Source: Treponema sp.
Lineage (GTDB): Bacteria > Spirochaetota > Spirochaetia > Treponematales > Breznakiellaceae
Direction of reading: 5' to 3'
NCBI GenBank assembly: GCA_031284195.1
Contig: JAITAI010000214.1
Location: forward strand, 1-10,478
Length of the DNA: 10,478 bases
The notes under the pieces are model-generated. The model was not told the DNA's origin and ran no database searches. It saw only the letters and a program-made list of their open reading frames with translations. Within the stretch, counting starts at the first letter, position 1, and each line of letters opens with the position of its first letter. Position numbers and translations under genes: made by a program. Positions 1 through 7,779 of the stretch are shown in pieces.

Positions 1-1455
1 CCCGTGGTAATGGGTAAGCCGAATAAGATCCCTCCGGGAAATGTTCCAAGGAAGACCTGCTGCTTCAGAGGTTTCAGAACCGGGTTCCCTTTGTCCTGAA
101 TCATCAGGGTCCCGGAAGGTTCCAGGAAGCCAGAGCAGGTACGAAGCCGCAAAAGATACTTCCCCATCCCTTTCATCTTGGTCAATCCCCTCAAGACGAA
201 GATTCGAGACGCCAAAAATAGCCGCCGCTGTAGGCAGAGAACCTGCATTGATCCATTCTTGGGCAGATAAGATCCCCGGTATATTCCCCTCGTAGGCTTG
301 GCGAACACGGGTGATTACAAAGAAATTGGTAATCATATCAATGTCATCCTTTCCGGTCTTGGGCATAACACAGGCGTCCATCCGTATATGATCCAGGGTT
401 CCCATGGATTGATAATAGGTCTCCACCACTTCTTGGGGACCCATCCCTTGAGTGGTGGGCCTATTTGCCCGGTCAGAGATCACATTCGAGATCATAAGAA
501 CTAGACTCAGTATAGCAATGGATATTCCCGTTAGGAGCATACTATTCCGATGAATAAAACGTTTAGCTTTTACCTGCAGGGTATGCTGTTTGGTAAACCG
601 CTCTTTTTCCAGGGCGAGCCGCGCCTGTTCCGCTGGATCGATCTCATGCAGGTAGGATGCTACGGTAGCGGAACCTGGAGGCCCAAGCAAGTCTTCTAAG
701 GCGCTCAGGATCAGGGGGGCCTGTACCGCTTGCTTTTCCTTAAGGAGCGTCAGGGCTCGGCTTATGAGAACCGCCAGGTTGGCATCTAATCCGGGAGCCG
801 CCAGCCTGAGAGGTAGAAAAACCCCTTCCCGTATGTCTTTATGGAGGATCTCCGGGTTTGTATTGGGGAAGGGCGGTGAACCACAAAATATCCGGTACAA
901 CATGGCCCCGGTGGTAAAAACCGTCCCCTCAATTCCTGAGAGATCCGGATGAACATACCGCTCGACCCCTTTAAACCATGTTTCCTGTCCCATTGCTTTA
1001 ATACTGTATTGGAGGAGTTTTTCTGGAGGGAACAGGGTCTCGCCCGAAGGTGCAATAATGGCCCCTGCAGGCCAGGGAGCAGGAAGACACTGCTGGGCTT
1101 CCAAGAGAAGACATGCCCGGATCCAATACCGCAGTGCATCCAAGGCCTGATCCTTTCGGGTATCATCTGTCATGAGGATATCCAGCCTTTCTCCGGTAAA
1201 GGCTGGTCCCCAGATACACATGGTTCCGTGCTGTTCCCGTACTCCTAGGGGTTTCCAGGGTGTCCATGAACCATCTGGGGTAACCATGTACCCTGATTCG
1301 GTGATGAGATGGGCCAGCTTTAGCTGAGCAAAGGCTTGAGCATCAAGACCAGTATCAAACTCCAATACCAGCATACCCCTTGCTTCATCCAGAATGAGCC
1401 GGGGGTTCGAGAGATCTGGTTTCCCCTCTCCAGACCCCTGGGTTTCAGGTACCAT
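1..1455 (-). CDS. Membrane-anchored protein kinase-like protein, probable pseudokinase (3' end outside window)
   Basis: The frame is open for 485 codons from ATG 1455 to the window edge, so the C-terminus is missing. Residues about 30-260 resemble a eukaryotic-type Ser/Thr kinase fold seen mainly in its C-lobe: FTTGAMLYRIFCGSPPF (180-196) matches subdomain IX (the D-x-x-S-L-G-x-x-L-Y-E-L-x-x-G-x-x-P-F pattern), and RYVHPDLSG (166-174) sits where the Y-x-x-P-E motif should be. No glycine loop, VAIK lysine, HRD or DFG is visible; the segment GAIIAPSGETLFPP (131-144) has FPP in the DFG position. A charged stretch (275-303) leads into one membrane helix (304-325), followed by at least 160 residues, probably periplasmic, with QEVVETYYQSMGTLD (341-355) like the start of an NTF2-type domain. 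It starts 5 bases after the nucleoside kinase stop with a poor ribosome site (TAGGT), suggesting translational coupling. The kinase likeness is my reading by eye; the biological role is unknown. Confidence 0.8.
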   Translation of the reverse strand, partial: MVPETQGSGEGKPDLSNPRLILDEARGMLVLEFDTGLDAQAFAQLKLAHLITESGYMVTPDGSWTPWKPLGVREQHGTMCIWGPAFTGERLDILMTDDTRKDQALDALRYWIRACLLLEAQQCLPAPWPAGAIIAPSGETLFPPEKLLQYSIKAMGQETWFKGVERYVHPDLSGIEGTVFTTGAMLYRIFCGSPPFPNTNPEILHKDIREGVFLPLRLAAPGLDANLAVLISRALTLLKEKQAVQAPLILSALEDLLGPPGSATVASYLHEIDPAEQARLALEKERFTKQHTLQVKAKRFIHRNSMLLTGISIAILSLVLMISNVISDRANRPTTQGMGPQEVVETYYQSMGTLDHIRMDACVMPKTGKDDIDMITNFFVITRVRQAYEGNIPGILSAQEWINAGSLPTAAAIFGVSNLRLEGIDQDERDGEVSFAASYLLWLPGTFRDPDDSGQREPGSETSEAAGLPWNISRRDLIRLTHYHG

Positions 1456-1460
1456 ACCTA

Positions 1461-3116
1461 TTAATACTTAAACTCACTCTCCCCAATAAACTCTCGCAGG
1501 ATGCTCTGCCCTGGTACATATTGAGGAGGAATGGGAGCGAAGTTTTTGAGGAAGGAAAGGAGCCGTACTGCTTCGGCATATTCGGGGTTATTGGGTTTCA
1601 CCGAATGGAGCAGCGGCTCGGCGTAGAATTTCAATACCGATAGCTCATAACTCAAGGCGGAGTTAAAGGCCGCATCCGCCTCGTTCTGGAAGGGAAAGAT
1701 ATACCGCCGTTCCCCCCGCTGTACACTGGGCCACATCTTAATGGTATTTACCGCATTGGTTCCCCGGAACTGGTAATCCCGGACCATGCGCCGCAGGAGC
1801 CGATGGTCACTGGTGGGGATCCGGTTGTGATCATCCAAGTTAAGCTGGGTCAAAGCAGAAACATACAACTTGAATTGGGTATCCCGATCGATTTGAGGGG
1901 TAAGGGCATCGTTAAGGCTGTGGATACCCTCTATAATCAGTACGGTCCGTCGTCCAAGACGGATCTTCCTGCCTCCTGATTCCCGGCGACGGCCGGTCTT
2001 AAAATCATAGAGGGGTAGGGTTACTTCTTCCCCGTTAAAAATATCCAGGAGCTGTTGATTGAAATAGGGGATATCCAGGGCTTCGAGGCATTCGTAGTCC
2101 GGTTCACCTTTCTCATCCCGGGGAGTTTTATCGGTGTTCACATAATAATCATCTAGTCCAATAGCAATAGGTTCAATTCCCATTACCTTAAGCTCAATAG
2201 AAAGCCGTTTTGCCGTAGTGGTTTTCCCGGAACTGGAAGGCCCGGCAATAAGCACCATTTTTACGCTTTCTTTTCTGGTATAGATGAGATCCGCGATGTC
2301 AGATAATTTCTTTGCCTGGAATGCTTCGGCGATCCTGATATAGTCTTTGATGGTCCGTTCCCGGACGATCCGGTTAAGATGACCTACTGCATGCAGTCCC
2401 ACGATGCGGCCCCATTTCTTGTATTCATTATACACTGAGAAAATGATAGGACTATCTTCAAAGGGCGTCAGGGTAATACCCTGTCCAATTCCAGGAAAAC
2501 AGAGGAGGAAGCCCCCTTGGTAAGGGATAAGGTCAAAGACGGTAAGAAGACCTGTACGGGGTACGAGGGCTTCGATGTAGAGGTCTGTAAATTCCTTGCA
2601 TCCATTGATCTGTACTTTGGAATCGCTCCGTTCATCCAAAAGCAGGGCAGTATCGGTTTGTCCGTTTTTTTCAAAGAGGCGCAGGGCTTCGGTATAGGCC
2701 ATAAGGTGCACGGTTATAGGGAGGTCTGCTTCAACCAAGGCCCTCATTTCCAGCTTCAGGGATTCAATGTCCTTTTTGGCGGTGATTCCCACCAAAAAAG
2801 TATAGTAATAACTGTTGCCCAGGGAATGACCTACATAGAGTTTTCGTTCGGGAAATAATTTTTGTGCGGCCATAGCAAGCAGGAACGCCAGAGAACGCCG
2901 GTATATCATCATCCCTTCAGGACTTTCCAAGGACACCGGTTCCACCTGGGCATTCACCTCAAGAGGTTCAGAAAGGGGAAGGATTTCGTTGTTGACTTTA
3001 ACTGCCGCTAATTTCCCAGAGGTTATTCCAAAATGTTCGATTAAAGTTTCTGCCGGGGTTCCGAACGGACAGGTAAGGGAACGGCCATCAGCAAAGGTAA
3101 CCTGTATTTCATGCAT
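1461..3116 (-). CDS. Nucleoside (uridine-type) kinase with N-terminal TGS domain
   Basis: This 551-residue cytoplasmic enzyme belongs to the uridine kinase-like P-loop family that phosphorylates nucleosides in salvage. Residues 1-62 form a TGS domain (start MHEIQVTFADG), as in threonyl-tRNA synthetase. Residues about 65-240 resemble that enzyme's second additional domain, with the H-S-L-G-N-S-Y-Y-Y segment at 97-105. The kinase domain follows: Walker A GPSSSGKTT (292-300), substrate motif LDDYY (321-325), PDYECLEALD (339-348) and the Walker B-like strand TVLIIEGIHSLN (391-402). Length and domain order fit the TGS-nucleoside kinases of Thermotoga and spirochaetes, often annotated udk. The ATG at 3116 has an AAGGAG site 9 bases upstream. 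It is first in a pair with the kinase-like membrane protein. Family assignment is firm; the preferred nucleoside cannot be read from the sequence. Confidence 0.95.
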   Translation of the reverse strand: MHEIQVTFADGRSLTCPFGTPAETLIEHFGITSGKLAAVKVNNEILPLSEPLEVNAQVEPVSLESPEGMMIYRRSLAFLLAMAAQKLFPERKLYVGHSLGNSYYYTFLVGITAKKDIESLKLEMRALVEADLPITVHLMAYTEALRLFEKNGQTDTALLLDERSDSKVQINGCKEFTDLYIEALVPRTGLLTVFDLIPYQGGFLLCFPGIGQGITLTPFEDSPIIFSVYNEYKKWGRIVGLHAVGHLNRIVRERTIKDYIRIAEAFQAKKLSDIADLIYTRKESVKMVLIAGPSSSGKTTTAKRLSIELKVMGIEPIAIGLDDYYVNTDKTPRDEKGEPDYECLEALDIPYFNQQLLDIFNGEEVTLPLYDFKTGRRRESGGRKIRLGRRTVLIIEGIHSLNDALTPQIDRDTQFKLYVSALTQLNLDDHNRIPTSDHRLLRRMVRDYQFRGTNAVNTIKMWPSVQRGERRYIFPFQNEADAAFNSALSYELSVLKFYAEPLLHSVKPNNPEYAEAVRLLSFLKNFAPIPPQYVPGQSILREFIGESEFKY

Positions 3117-3138
3117 GGTAACTTCTCCTTATGCGTTT

Positions 3139-3144
3139 AGTATA
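3139..3144 (-). promoter_or_regulatory. Possible -10 box for the nucleoside kinase gene
   Basis: TATACT lies 22 bases before the ATG and would give a very short leader ending in the AAGGAG site. No good -35 box stands at 16-18 bases, so the call is weak. The 123-base gap (3117-3239) also holds a 7-base inverted repeat, GGGTAGG/CCTACCC (3206-3212 with 3163-3169), with a 36-base loop and no T-tract. I see no clear terminator for the upstream SPOR gene. Confidence 0.3.
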
Positions 3145-3239
3145 GCCTAGCCTATAGATTAAGGGTAGGGTCAGGCAGGATAAACCATAAGAAAAATTCC
3201 AGGAACCTACCCAAATAAAACCATAGGGCTTGTGGACCC

Positions 3240-4214
3240 CTAAAGAACCGGAAAGGACTCAAAGCCTTTTTCTTGCAATTGGACCATGGTTTTGTGTATA
3301 TCCAGCCCGGGAAGAACCGTTACCGCCCAATAGGACTTTCCCTTTACCACTCGTGGGGCAACCGTGGCTTCAAAACCCGCGGCTTTAAGCTGTGCCGCCA
3401 TTGTCTGGGCATTCGCTTCCCTACTGAAAAGACCGGTCTGCAGTACCTTGGCTTCCTTATTCACGGTGGTACGGACGGAATTTCCCGGTACATCCTGTAC
3501 CGGGGCTGCCAAGGTTACCTGCTCACGTCCGGGAAAAAGCAACCATAAGGCCAAGGGCAAAGGGCTTACCGGTCCGCTGGTGGAAGCCCCTTGGGTAACA
3601 ATCCGGGCTTCCGGGCTTTGGGGATAGGTGGAAAGGAGCCTGGTTTTGTATAGTTCTATAGCAGATAGTTTCCAAAGGGTATAGTATATGCCCGGCCTAT
3701 AATGCTCATAGTCGGAATCATCCAGGAGGGCACGTAAGGGCGCCAGTTCTTCAGATCGAAAGGCTTGGATCTGGGCGTGCAAATATCGGGCCTTAAGCCG
3801 GGTACCGGGGTGCGGGTTCTGCAAGAGGGGCTTTACTTGGGCTTCTGCCTGGTCCATTTCTCCCAACGCAACCAGACAGAAAGCCCCCTCCACTAAGGCC
3901 GTGTCATGCTGGTTTTGCGAATCCGCCAGGGCTGCATCTTTCCAAGCCTTGGCTGCCCCCTCAAAGTTCCCGGTAAGCTGGAGGATCTGGGCCAAACGTA
4001 TGAAAGCTTCCTGCTGCTCCCTTGAGGAGCGTTTGGAGGTTTTTACGGTTTCTTCAAGCCGTCGCATTTCATCTGCCAGGAGGATATGAGCGGAACTTTG
4101 GGCATACAGTCCGGCTTCCAGCCTTCCCATGACTCCCAACAGCAGTCCCCACAGTACAAGCATCCCGCCTCTCACCACTGTTGACTGGATTTTGACCCTA
4201 TAGGGCACGTTCAT
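3240..4214 (-). CDS. Secreted TPR-like protein with C-terminal SPOR domain
   Basis: The product has 324 residues. Residues 1-38 look like an export signal: basic MNVPYRVKIQ, then a hydrophobic core GGMLVLWGLLLGVMG (16-30) and a possible cleavage after LYAQS. Residues about 45-205 are helical with TPR-like repeats (QEAFIRLAQILQLTGNFEGA, 68-87, and DTALVEGAFCLVALGEMDQA, 104-123). Residues 254-324 form a SPOR domain, starting KVLQTGLFSREANAQTMAAQ. SPOR domains bind peptidoglycan strands stripped of stem peptides, so a role in the periplasm at the cell wall or division site is likely. The same frame is open upstream to an ATG at 4454, but that extension overlaps the LapA-like gene and lacks a signal sequence; the ATG at 4214 has an AGAGG site 5 bases before it and opens the signal peptide. 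It is the last gene of the miaB operon, 76 bases after its neighbour. Confidence 0.85.
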   Translation of the reverse strand: MNVPYRVKIQSTVVRGGMLVLWGLLLGVMGRLEAGLYAQSSAHILLADEMRRLEETVKTSKRSSREQQEAFIRLAQILQLTGNFEGAAKAWKDAALADSQNQHDTALVEGAFCLVALGEMDQAEAQVKPLLQNPHPGTRLKARYLHAQIQAFRSEELAPLRALLDDSDYEHYRPGIYYTLWKLSAIELYKTRLLSTYPQSPEARIVTQGASTSGPVSPLPLALWLLFPGREQVTLAAPVQDVPGNSVRTTVNKEAKVLQTGLFSREANAQTMAAQLKAAGFEATVAPRVVKGKSYWAVTVLPGLDIHKTMVQLQEKGFESFPVL

Positions 4215-4219
4215 ACAAA

Positions 4220-4224
4220 CCTCT
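4220..4224 (-). promoter_or_regulatory. Ribosome binding site AGAGG that sets the SPOR gene start
   Basis: AGAGG followed by five bases (TTTGT) and ATG 4214. This site, together with the signal peptide that begins there, is the reason for choosing 4214 over the upstream in-frame ATG at 4454. Confidence 0.65.
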
Positions 4225-4290
4225 GCTCTATACGAAATCTCTTTCTTAGGTAGTCCCCGGCTGTATCCCGGCGTTTTCCTCGATAGACTC

Positions 4291-4608
4291 CTAGTACGCT
4301 CCAGGCGTACCCTCCTCCCCTTCCTCGTTGCGGAACTTTCCCGGTTTCTTTTTGCTCTCCAAAGTACGGTTCCCGGTGGGGTCCTTTTCCCGTTTTCTTT
4401 TCTTAAAATACAGTAAAAACATGACGGGAAAGGCACAAAGCATACCGGCCACAAAAGCCGAAAAAGCCGTTAAATACACCGGCACTTTCTGCAGGATCGC
4501 AGTCTCGGTAACCCAAAACCGGATATCACAGCGGTTTTCCAAATTCAAGGTAATGAACAGCAGAAAAACAACCAGGATTATAATGAATCCGAGTAATCGT
4601 AAGGGCAT
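4291..4608 (-). CDS. LapA/DUF1049-like small membrane protein
   Basis: The product has 105 residues. Two hydrophobic helices (5-22 and 43-67) are joined by a short polar segment with LNLENRCDIRFW (21-32), which matches the N-x-x-x-V-x-F/W layout between helices in LapA-domain (DUF1049) proteins. A basic and then acidic cytoplasmic tail follows (KKRKREKD from 69; NEEGEEG 94-100). In enterobacteria LapA-type proteins work in envelope lipid and LPS homeostasis. Many treponemes make no classical LPS, so here only the membrane topology is safe. The ATG at 4608 has an AAGGAG site 8 bases before it, inside the end of miaB; the two genes overlap by 31 bases, so translation is probably coupled. Confidence 0.8.
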   Translation of the reverse strand: MPLRLLGFIIILVVFLLFITLNLENRCDIRFWVTETAILQKVPVYLTAFSAFVAGMLCAFPVMFLLYFKKRKREKDPTGNRTLESKKKPGKFRNEEGEEGTPGAY

Positions 4609-5954
4609 ACAGATAACTCCTTTGCACGGAAGGTATTTCCCCGGAGGGAGTTGAGGCGTAGTTCGGCGAAAGAACCTATCAGCGAAGGGCTGCCGGGAAC
4701 AACCACCATTTCATCCCGTTCCGTGCGGGTCAATAATTCATTGGCATTTTTCCGGGAAATACCTTCAATCAAGACCTTTACCCGGCAACCAATACGTGAC
4801 TGTAATAATTCTAGTGTATGCCCCTTTTGCAATGCAATAACTTGGGCAAGCCGTTTCCGTTTAGTTGTTTCACCAATACGGTCAGGGAAGGTAAAGGCCG
4901 CAGTACCCTCCCGGGGGTTGTAATGGTACATATAGGCGTAGAGAAATTTTACCGTTTCCATTAATGACAGGGTCTGTTCCATATCCGCTTGGGTTTCACC
5001 AGGGAAGCCGATGAGGATATCCGTGGAAAGGCTCATATCCGGCATGGCTTCTCGAATTTCCGCTACCAATTCCAGATAGGCTTCCCGGGTATAGCCCCGG
5101 TTCATAGCGGCCAGGATTGCATTGGAACCATGCTGGACGCAGAGATGCAGATGCCGGCAAAACACCCGGTGGGTCGCCATGACCCGGATGGCTTCAGAAG
5201 AAAAGTCCTTAGGATGACTCGATAAAAACCGGACCCAGGGAATGGCGTTTTTTTCAGCTTCATAGGCGACTAATTCCAAGAGTCCGGGAAAATCAAGGGT
5301 TTCCCCAGGATTTCCCGATTTCCATTGATAGGAATTGATATGCTGCCCTAAGAGGGTAATCTCCCGGATCCCCCGTGTAGCAGCCTCCCGGATCTCTTCC
5401 TGAATAGAACGGGGATCCCGGGATACTTCCCGGCCCCGCACATAGGGCACAATACAGTAGGAACAGAAGTTGTTACACCCGTGCATGATAGGGATAAAAC
5501 TCCGGAACTGCCCTTCCTCCCCGTGAAAGGCGGCAAAGGAAAATACCGGCTTTTCTTGCGTTTCTGGTTCCGTGGTTAGGGTTTGCACTGGAAGGCCCTG
5601 CTCTAGGGATTCTAAGATACGAGGAAACAAGGAAGCCTGGGTAGTTCCCATCACCTGGTCCACTGCGGGGGCTTGTACTTTAAGGGTCTCCCCTAAACGG
5701 GAAGCCATGCAACCGGCTACCACCAGGGTAAAAGGACGAAGGTTGCGTTTTTTTTTGAGGGCTTCATACTGGGCCAGTCTTCCCAAGACCCGGGTTTCCG
5801 CACCGATTCTGATCGAACAGGTATTCAGGACCACGAGGTCCGCATCTGCTCCGTCTTGAGCTTCAGACCAACCCCGTTCCCGGAGTATCCCCTTGAACGC
5901 TGCGGATTCTGCAGTATTCATCTGACAGCCATAGGTTTCAAAAAAGTATTTCAC
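4578..5954 (-). CDS. miaB: tRNA-2-methylthio-N6-dimethylallyladenosine synthase MiaB
   Basis: This radical-SAM methylthiotransferase adds the 2-methylthio group to i6A37 in tRNAs reading UNN codons. It has 458 residues, a normal length. The N-terminal MTTase domain carries the three cluster cysteines C10 (YGCQMN), C46 (NTCSIR) and C82 (VAGCMASR). The radical-SAM motif is C160-x3-C164-x2-C167 in HGCNNFCSYCIVPYVRGRE. GQHINSYQ (203-210) fits MiaB rather than MtaB or RimO. A TRAM domain closes the protein (about 383-446). At 271-277 it reads LCVQHGS where most MiaB proteins have L-P-V-Q-S-G-S. The start is GTG at 5954, overlapping the upstream TGA by 4 bases (GTGA); no later start is possible because C10 follows at once. 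A clear ribosome site is lacking, so translation probably depends on coupling. Confidence 0.97.
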   Translation of the reverse strand: MKYFFETYGCQMNTAESAAFKGILRERGWSEAQDGADADLVVLNTCSIRIGAETRVLGRLAQYEALKKKRNLRPFTLVVAGCMASRLGETLKVQAPAVDQVMGTTQASLFPRILESLEQGLPVQTLTTEPETQEKPVFSFAAFHGEEGQFRSFIPIMHGCNNFCSYCIVPYVRGREVSRDPRSIQEEIREAATRGIREITLLGQHINSYQWKSGNPGETLDFPGLLELVAYEAEKNAIPWVRFLSSHPKDFSSEAIRVMATHRVFCRHLHLCVQHGSNAILAAMNRGYTREAYLELVAEIREAMPDMSLSTDILIGFPGETQADMEQTLSLMETVKFLYAYMYHYNPREGTAAFTFPDRIGETTKRKRLAQVIALQKGHTLELLQSRIGCRVKVLIEGISRKNANELLTRTERDEMVVVPGSPSLIGSFAELRLNSLRGNTFRAKELSVCPYDYSDSL

Positions 5955-6325
5955 CTTCTGCGCTTAAGCCCTTTGAAAAATTTGATACCGTTCCAGATAC
6001 CCATAGCGAAAAACCCCAACGCTCCCAATCCCAGAAAGGCTCCGGCTAAGGGTTTAATCACCGGAATACTGAGCCGTGATACGATAGCCAAACACCCTGC
6101 GGCGGTGATGATGGCTCCAGGCTTTTTTTCCTCCGGGTCTTTGGAAAGGAGCGCTCCTATGCCCAGGATCCCCGCAAGTGCCCCTAAGACTATACCTGCT
6201 ATAGGGGGAAGGCTGCCCATGAGCAGGAGACCGGCCCCACCGATGATACCGCCCACTGCAGCAACTCCCTGTTTTGCTAATACGTTGGTCGAGCTATAGG
6301 CTTTATTATGTTCTTCATTATACAT
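5951..6325 (-). CDS. Small glycine/alanine-rich integral membrane protein
   Basis: The product has 124 residues with four likely membrane helices: about 20-38, 41-60, 69-83 and 92-112. Small-residue runs such as VGGIIGGAGLLLMG (24-37) and AGIVLGALAGILGIGALL (43-60) suggest tightly packed helices. A short charged loop SKDPEEKK (61-68) separates the two halves, and the tail is basic (KFFKGLKRRR). The N-terminus (MYNEEHNKAYSST) is polar and has no signal peptide. I recognise no named family; a conserved spirochaetal membrane protein is the most I can say. The ATG at 6325 has AAGGAG 8 bases upstream. It is the first gene of the miaB operon, about 43 bases after the likely transcription start, and its TGA overlaps the miaB GTG. 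Confidence 0.85.
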   Translation of the reverse strand: MYNEEHNKAYSSTNVLAKQGVAAVGGIIGGAGLLLMGSLPPIAGIVLGALAGILGIGALLSKDPEEKKPGAIITAAGCLAIVSRLSIPVIKPLAGAFLGLGALGFFAMGIWNGIKFFKGLKRRR

Positions 6326-6374
6326 GATTCTGCTCCTTGTTGAACCTACTCCGGCAGCGCTCCATACACCCTAA

Positions 6375-6403
6375 ATTATATGCTGTTTACTGGATCTTTT
6401 GAA
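6375..6403 (-). promoter_or_regulatory. Sigma70-type promoter of the miaB operon
   Basis: TTCAAA (6403-6398), a 17-base spacer, then a perfect TATAAT (6380-6375). The -35 box and most of the spacer lie inside the last codons of the TPR-Mrr gene and the -10 box lies just past its TAA. Transcription should start near 6368, ahead of the small membrane protein. Confidence 0.7.
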
Positions 6404-7739
6404 GTAACTGCAGCAGTTTTTCCTTGCCAAATAGTTCCACTGATCTAGCCTTTGCGTAGGCTATGGCATCTTGGGCAAAACCGGAATTGGTTACGACGAT
6501 GCCCCGGTGTATATTTTGCCGTTTTAAGTCTTCGAGTATGGTGTAGATCGCTTGTTCATGCACCAGTTCATACATACGATACAAGCGTATGAGCCGATAT
6601 ATATTCCGGTTGTTTTCATCCATAACGGCATTCCCTTCTATGACTATGAATTCACTACCATTGGGAATACCCTTCATCTCCTGAACTTTGAAACCCATGC
6701 CCTTGGTTACCAGCTCCTTACAGAGGGCCAAAAATTGCTCATCCCCATAGTTCAGGTAGTCCTTGAGGATATCAAAGCGGTAATCTGCGTATTGGACAAG
6801 TTTGTTCCCTACATCATGAAAATTCTTCTTGATCCCATAGATCCTATCCCATTGAGCGATGGCCTTCTCGATTTGATTGAGCCGTTCATAACAGGTACCT
6901 ATAAAATACCGGGCATAGAGGCTATCCGGGTGCGTTTCATCACCGATAGTCTTGACGGCCAATTCTAATTCAGGAATCGCCTTATCCATAGCATCCAGGG
7001 CTATATAACAGATCCCCCGTTCTATCAGGGCCTTTATCTTATACGCTTTACTCCGCAGGGCCTGTTGAAAGGTCTGGAGCGCGGTGGCATAATCTTGCGC
7101 ATCTTTGAGAAGTTTACCCAAATAAAAATAGGCCTGCCCATTGTGCTCGGAAGCCTGTATAGCCTTTTCCAACTCTACTTTCGCTTCCTGAGTCTTCTGT
7201 TCTTTATATAAAAGGGAACCGAGTTCACAGTGAACCCGGCTGTCATGAGGATTGAGTTCTGCGGCTTTATAGAAATAATGCTTCGCCGTATCAATACGAT
7301 TCCGTTCCACAAAGAGTTTCCCCGCTTGGTAATAGAATTCAGCGTTTTCAGGCACTAATTTTATCAATAAAAGGTACTCTTTAATGGCTTCTTCCGGCTG
7401 ATTACAATGGATAAAAAGCTTGGCCATGGTCTGTCTGAACTCTATCTCAGGAATCGCCCTTCCGATGACCCCCATTTGAGATACGAATTTAAACTCAATC
7501 AGGGCAACGGAGGATCTATTTTCTGCCAGATAAGCCATCCCCAGGTAATAATGGGCTTCTACGTTCTTAGGTTGTCTTGCAATAATAGACATGGCCGATT
7601 TGATCACCCCCTTGGCGTTACCCTCTTTTAAGAGTTTAGGCAATAGCTCGATCCGTCTGGGGGCTACCAGATATTTCACCACAAAAAAGATCAAGAATGT
7701 ATTACCCATGATTAATATAACTATGATTAGTTCATCCAT
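6387..7739 (-). CDS. Membrane-anchored TPR protein with degenerate Mrr-type nuclease domain
   Basis: The product has 450 residues. An N-terminal membrane helix (3-24, IVILIMGNTFLIFFVVKYL) is followed by a long TPR array (about 40-310); examples are NVEAHYYLGMAYLAENRSSV (59-78) and ENAEFYYQAGKLFVERNRID (131-150). Residues about 332-450 resemble an Mrr-type restriction endonuclease-like fold: FLALCKELVTKGMGFKV at the start, a central strand YRLIRLYRMYELV (381-393), then IVVTNSGFAQDAIAYAKA (414-431) and a final LLQLLQKI. In active Mrr proteins the central strand reads Q-x-K and an aspartate precedes it; here the Q-x-K position looks like R-L-Y and the aspartate position is SEF. Cleavage is therefore doubtful, and a binding or scaffold role is more likely. 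It resembles treponemal TP0095-type proteins from memory. An upstream in-frame TTG (7781) would only add 14 residues ahead of the helix, so ATG 7739 is preferred; its ribosome site is weak. Confidence 0.88.
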   Translation of the reverse strand: MDELIIVILIMGNTFLIFFVVKYLVAPRRIELLPKLLKEGNAKGVIKSAMSIIARQPKNVEAHYYLGMAYLAENRSSVALIEFKFVSQMGVIGRAIPEIEFRQTMAKLFIHCNQPEEAIKEYLLLIKLVPENAEFYYQAGKLFVERNRIDTAKHYFYKAAELNPHDSRVHCELGSLLYKEQKTQEAKVELEKAIQASEHNGQAYFYLGKLLKDAQDYATALQTFQQALRSKAYKIKALIERGICYIALDAMDKAIPELELAVKTIGDETHPDSLYARYFIGTCYERLNQIEKAIAQWDRIYGIKKNFHDVGNKLVQYADYRFDILKDYLNYGDEQFLALCKELVTKGMGFKVQEMKGIPNGSEFIVIEGNAVMDENNRNIYRLIRLYRMYELVHEQAIYTILEDLKRQNIHRGIVVTNSGFAQDAIAYAKARSVELFGKEKLLQLLQKIQ

Positions 7740-7779
7740 ACTTGTCTGCCTATACAACTTCGCTATGACGGTACAAAAC

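Noticed and set aside
41..504. Two plus-strand open frames opposite the kinase-like gene
   Set aside because: Both are antisense to a long conserved-looking minus frame and have no ribosome sites or protein-like composition.
786..1166. 126-codon open frame on the minus strand
   Set aside because: It lies in another frame inside the kinase-like gene, which is open for 485 codons and has protein-like composition and motifs.
4215..4454. 80-residue N-terminal extension of the SPOR protein
   Set aside because: It overlaps the LapA-like gene, is arginine-rich and unlike a protein start, and the real start has its own ribosome site and signal peptide.
4328..4654. 108-codon plus-strand frame opposite the LapA-like gene
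   Set aside because: Antisense to a two-helix membrane gene with a good ribosome site; the hydrophobic minus frame explains the open plus frame.
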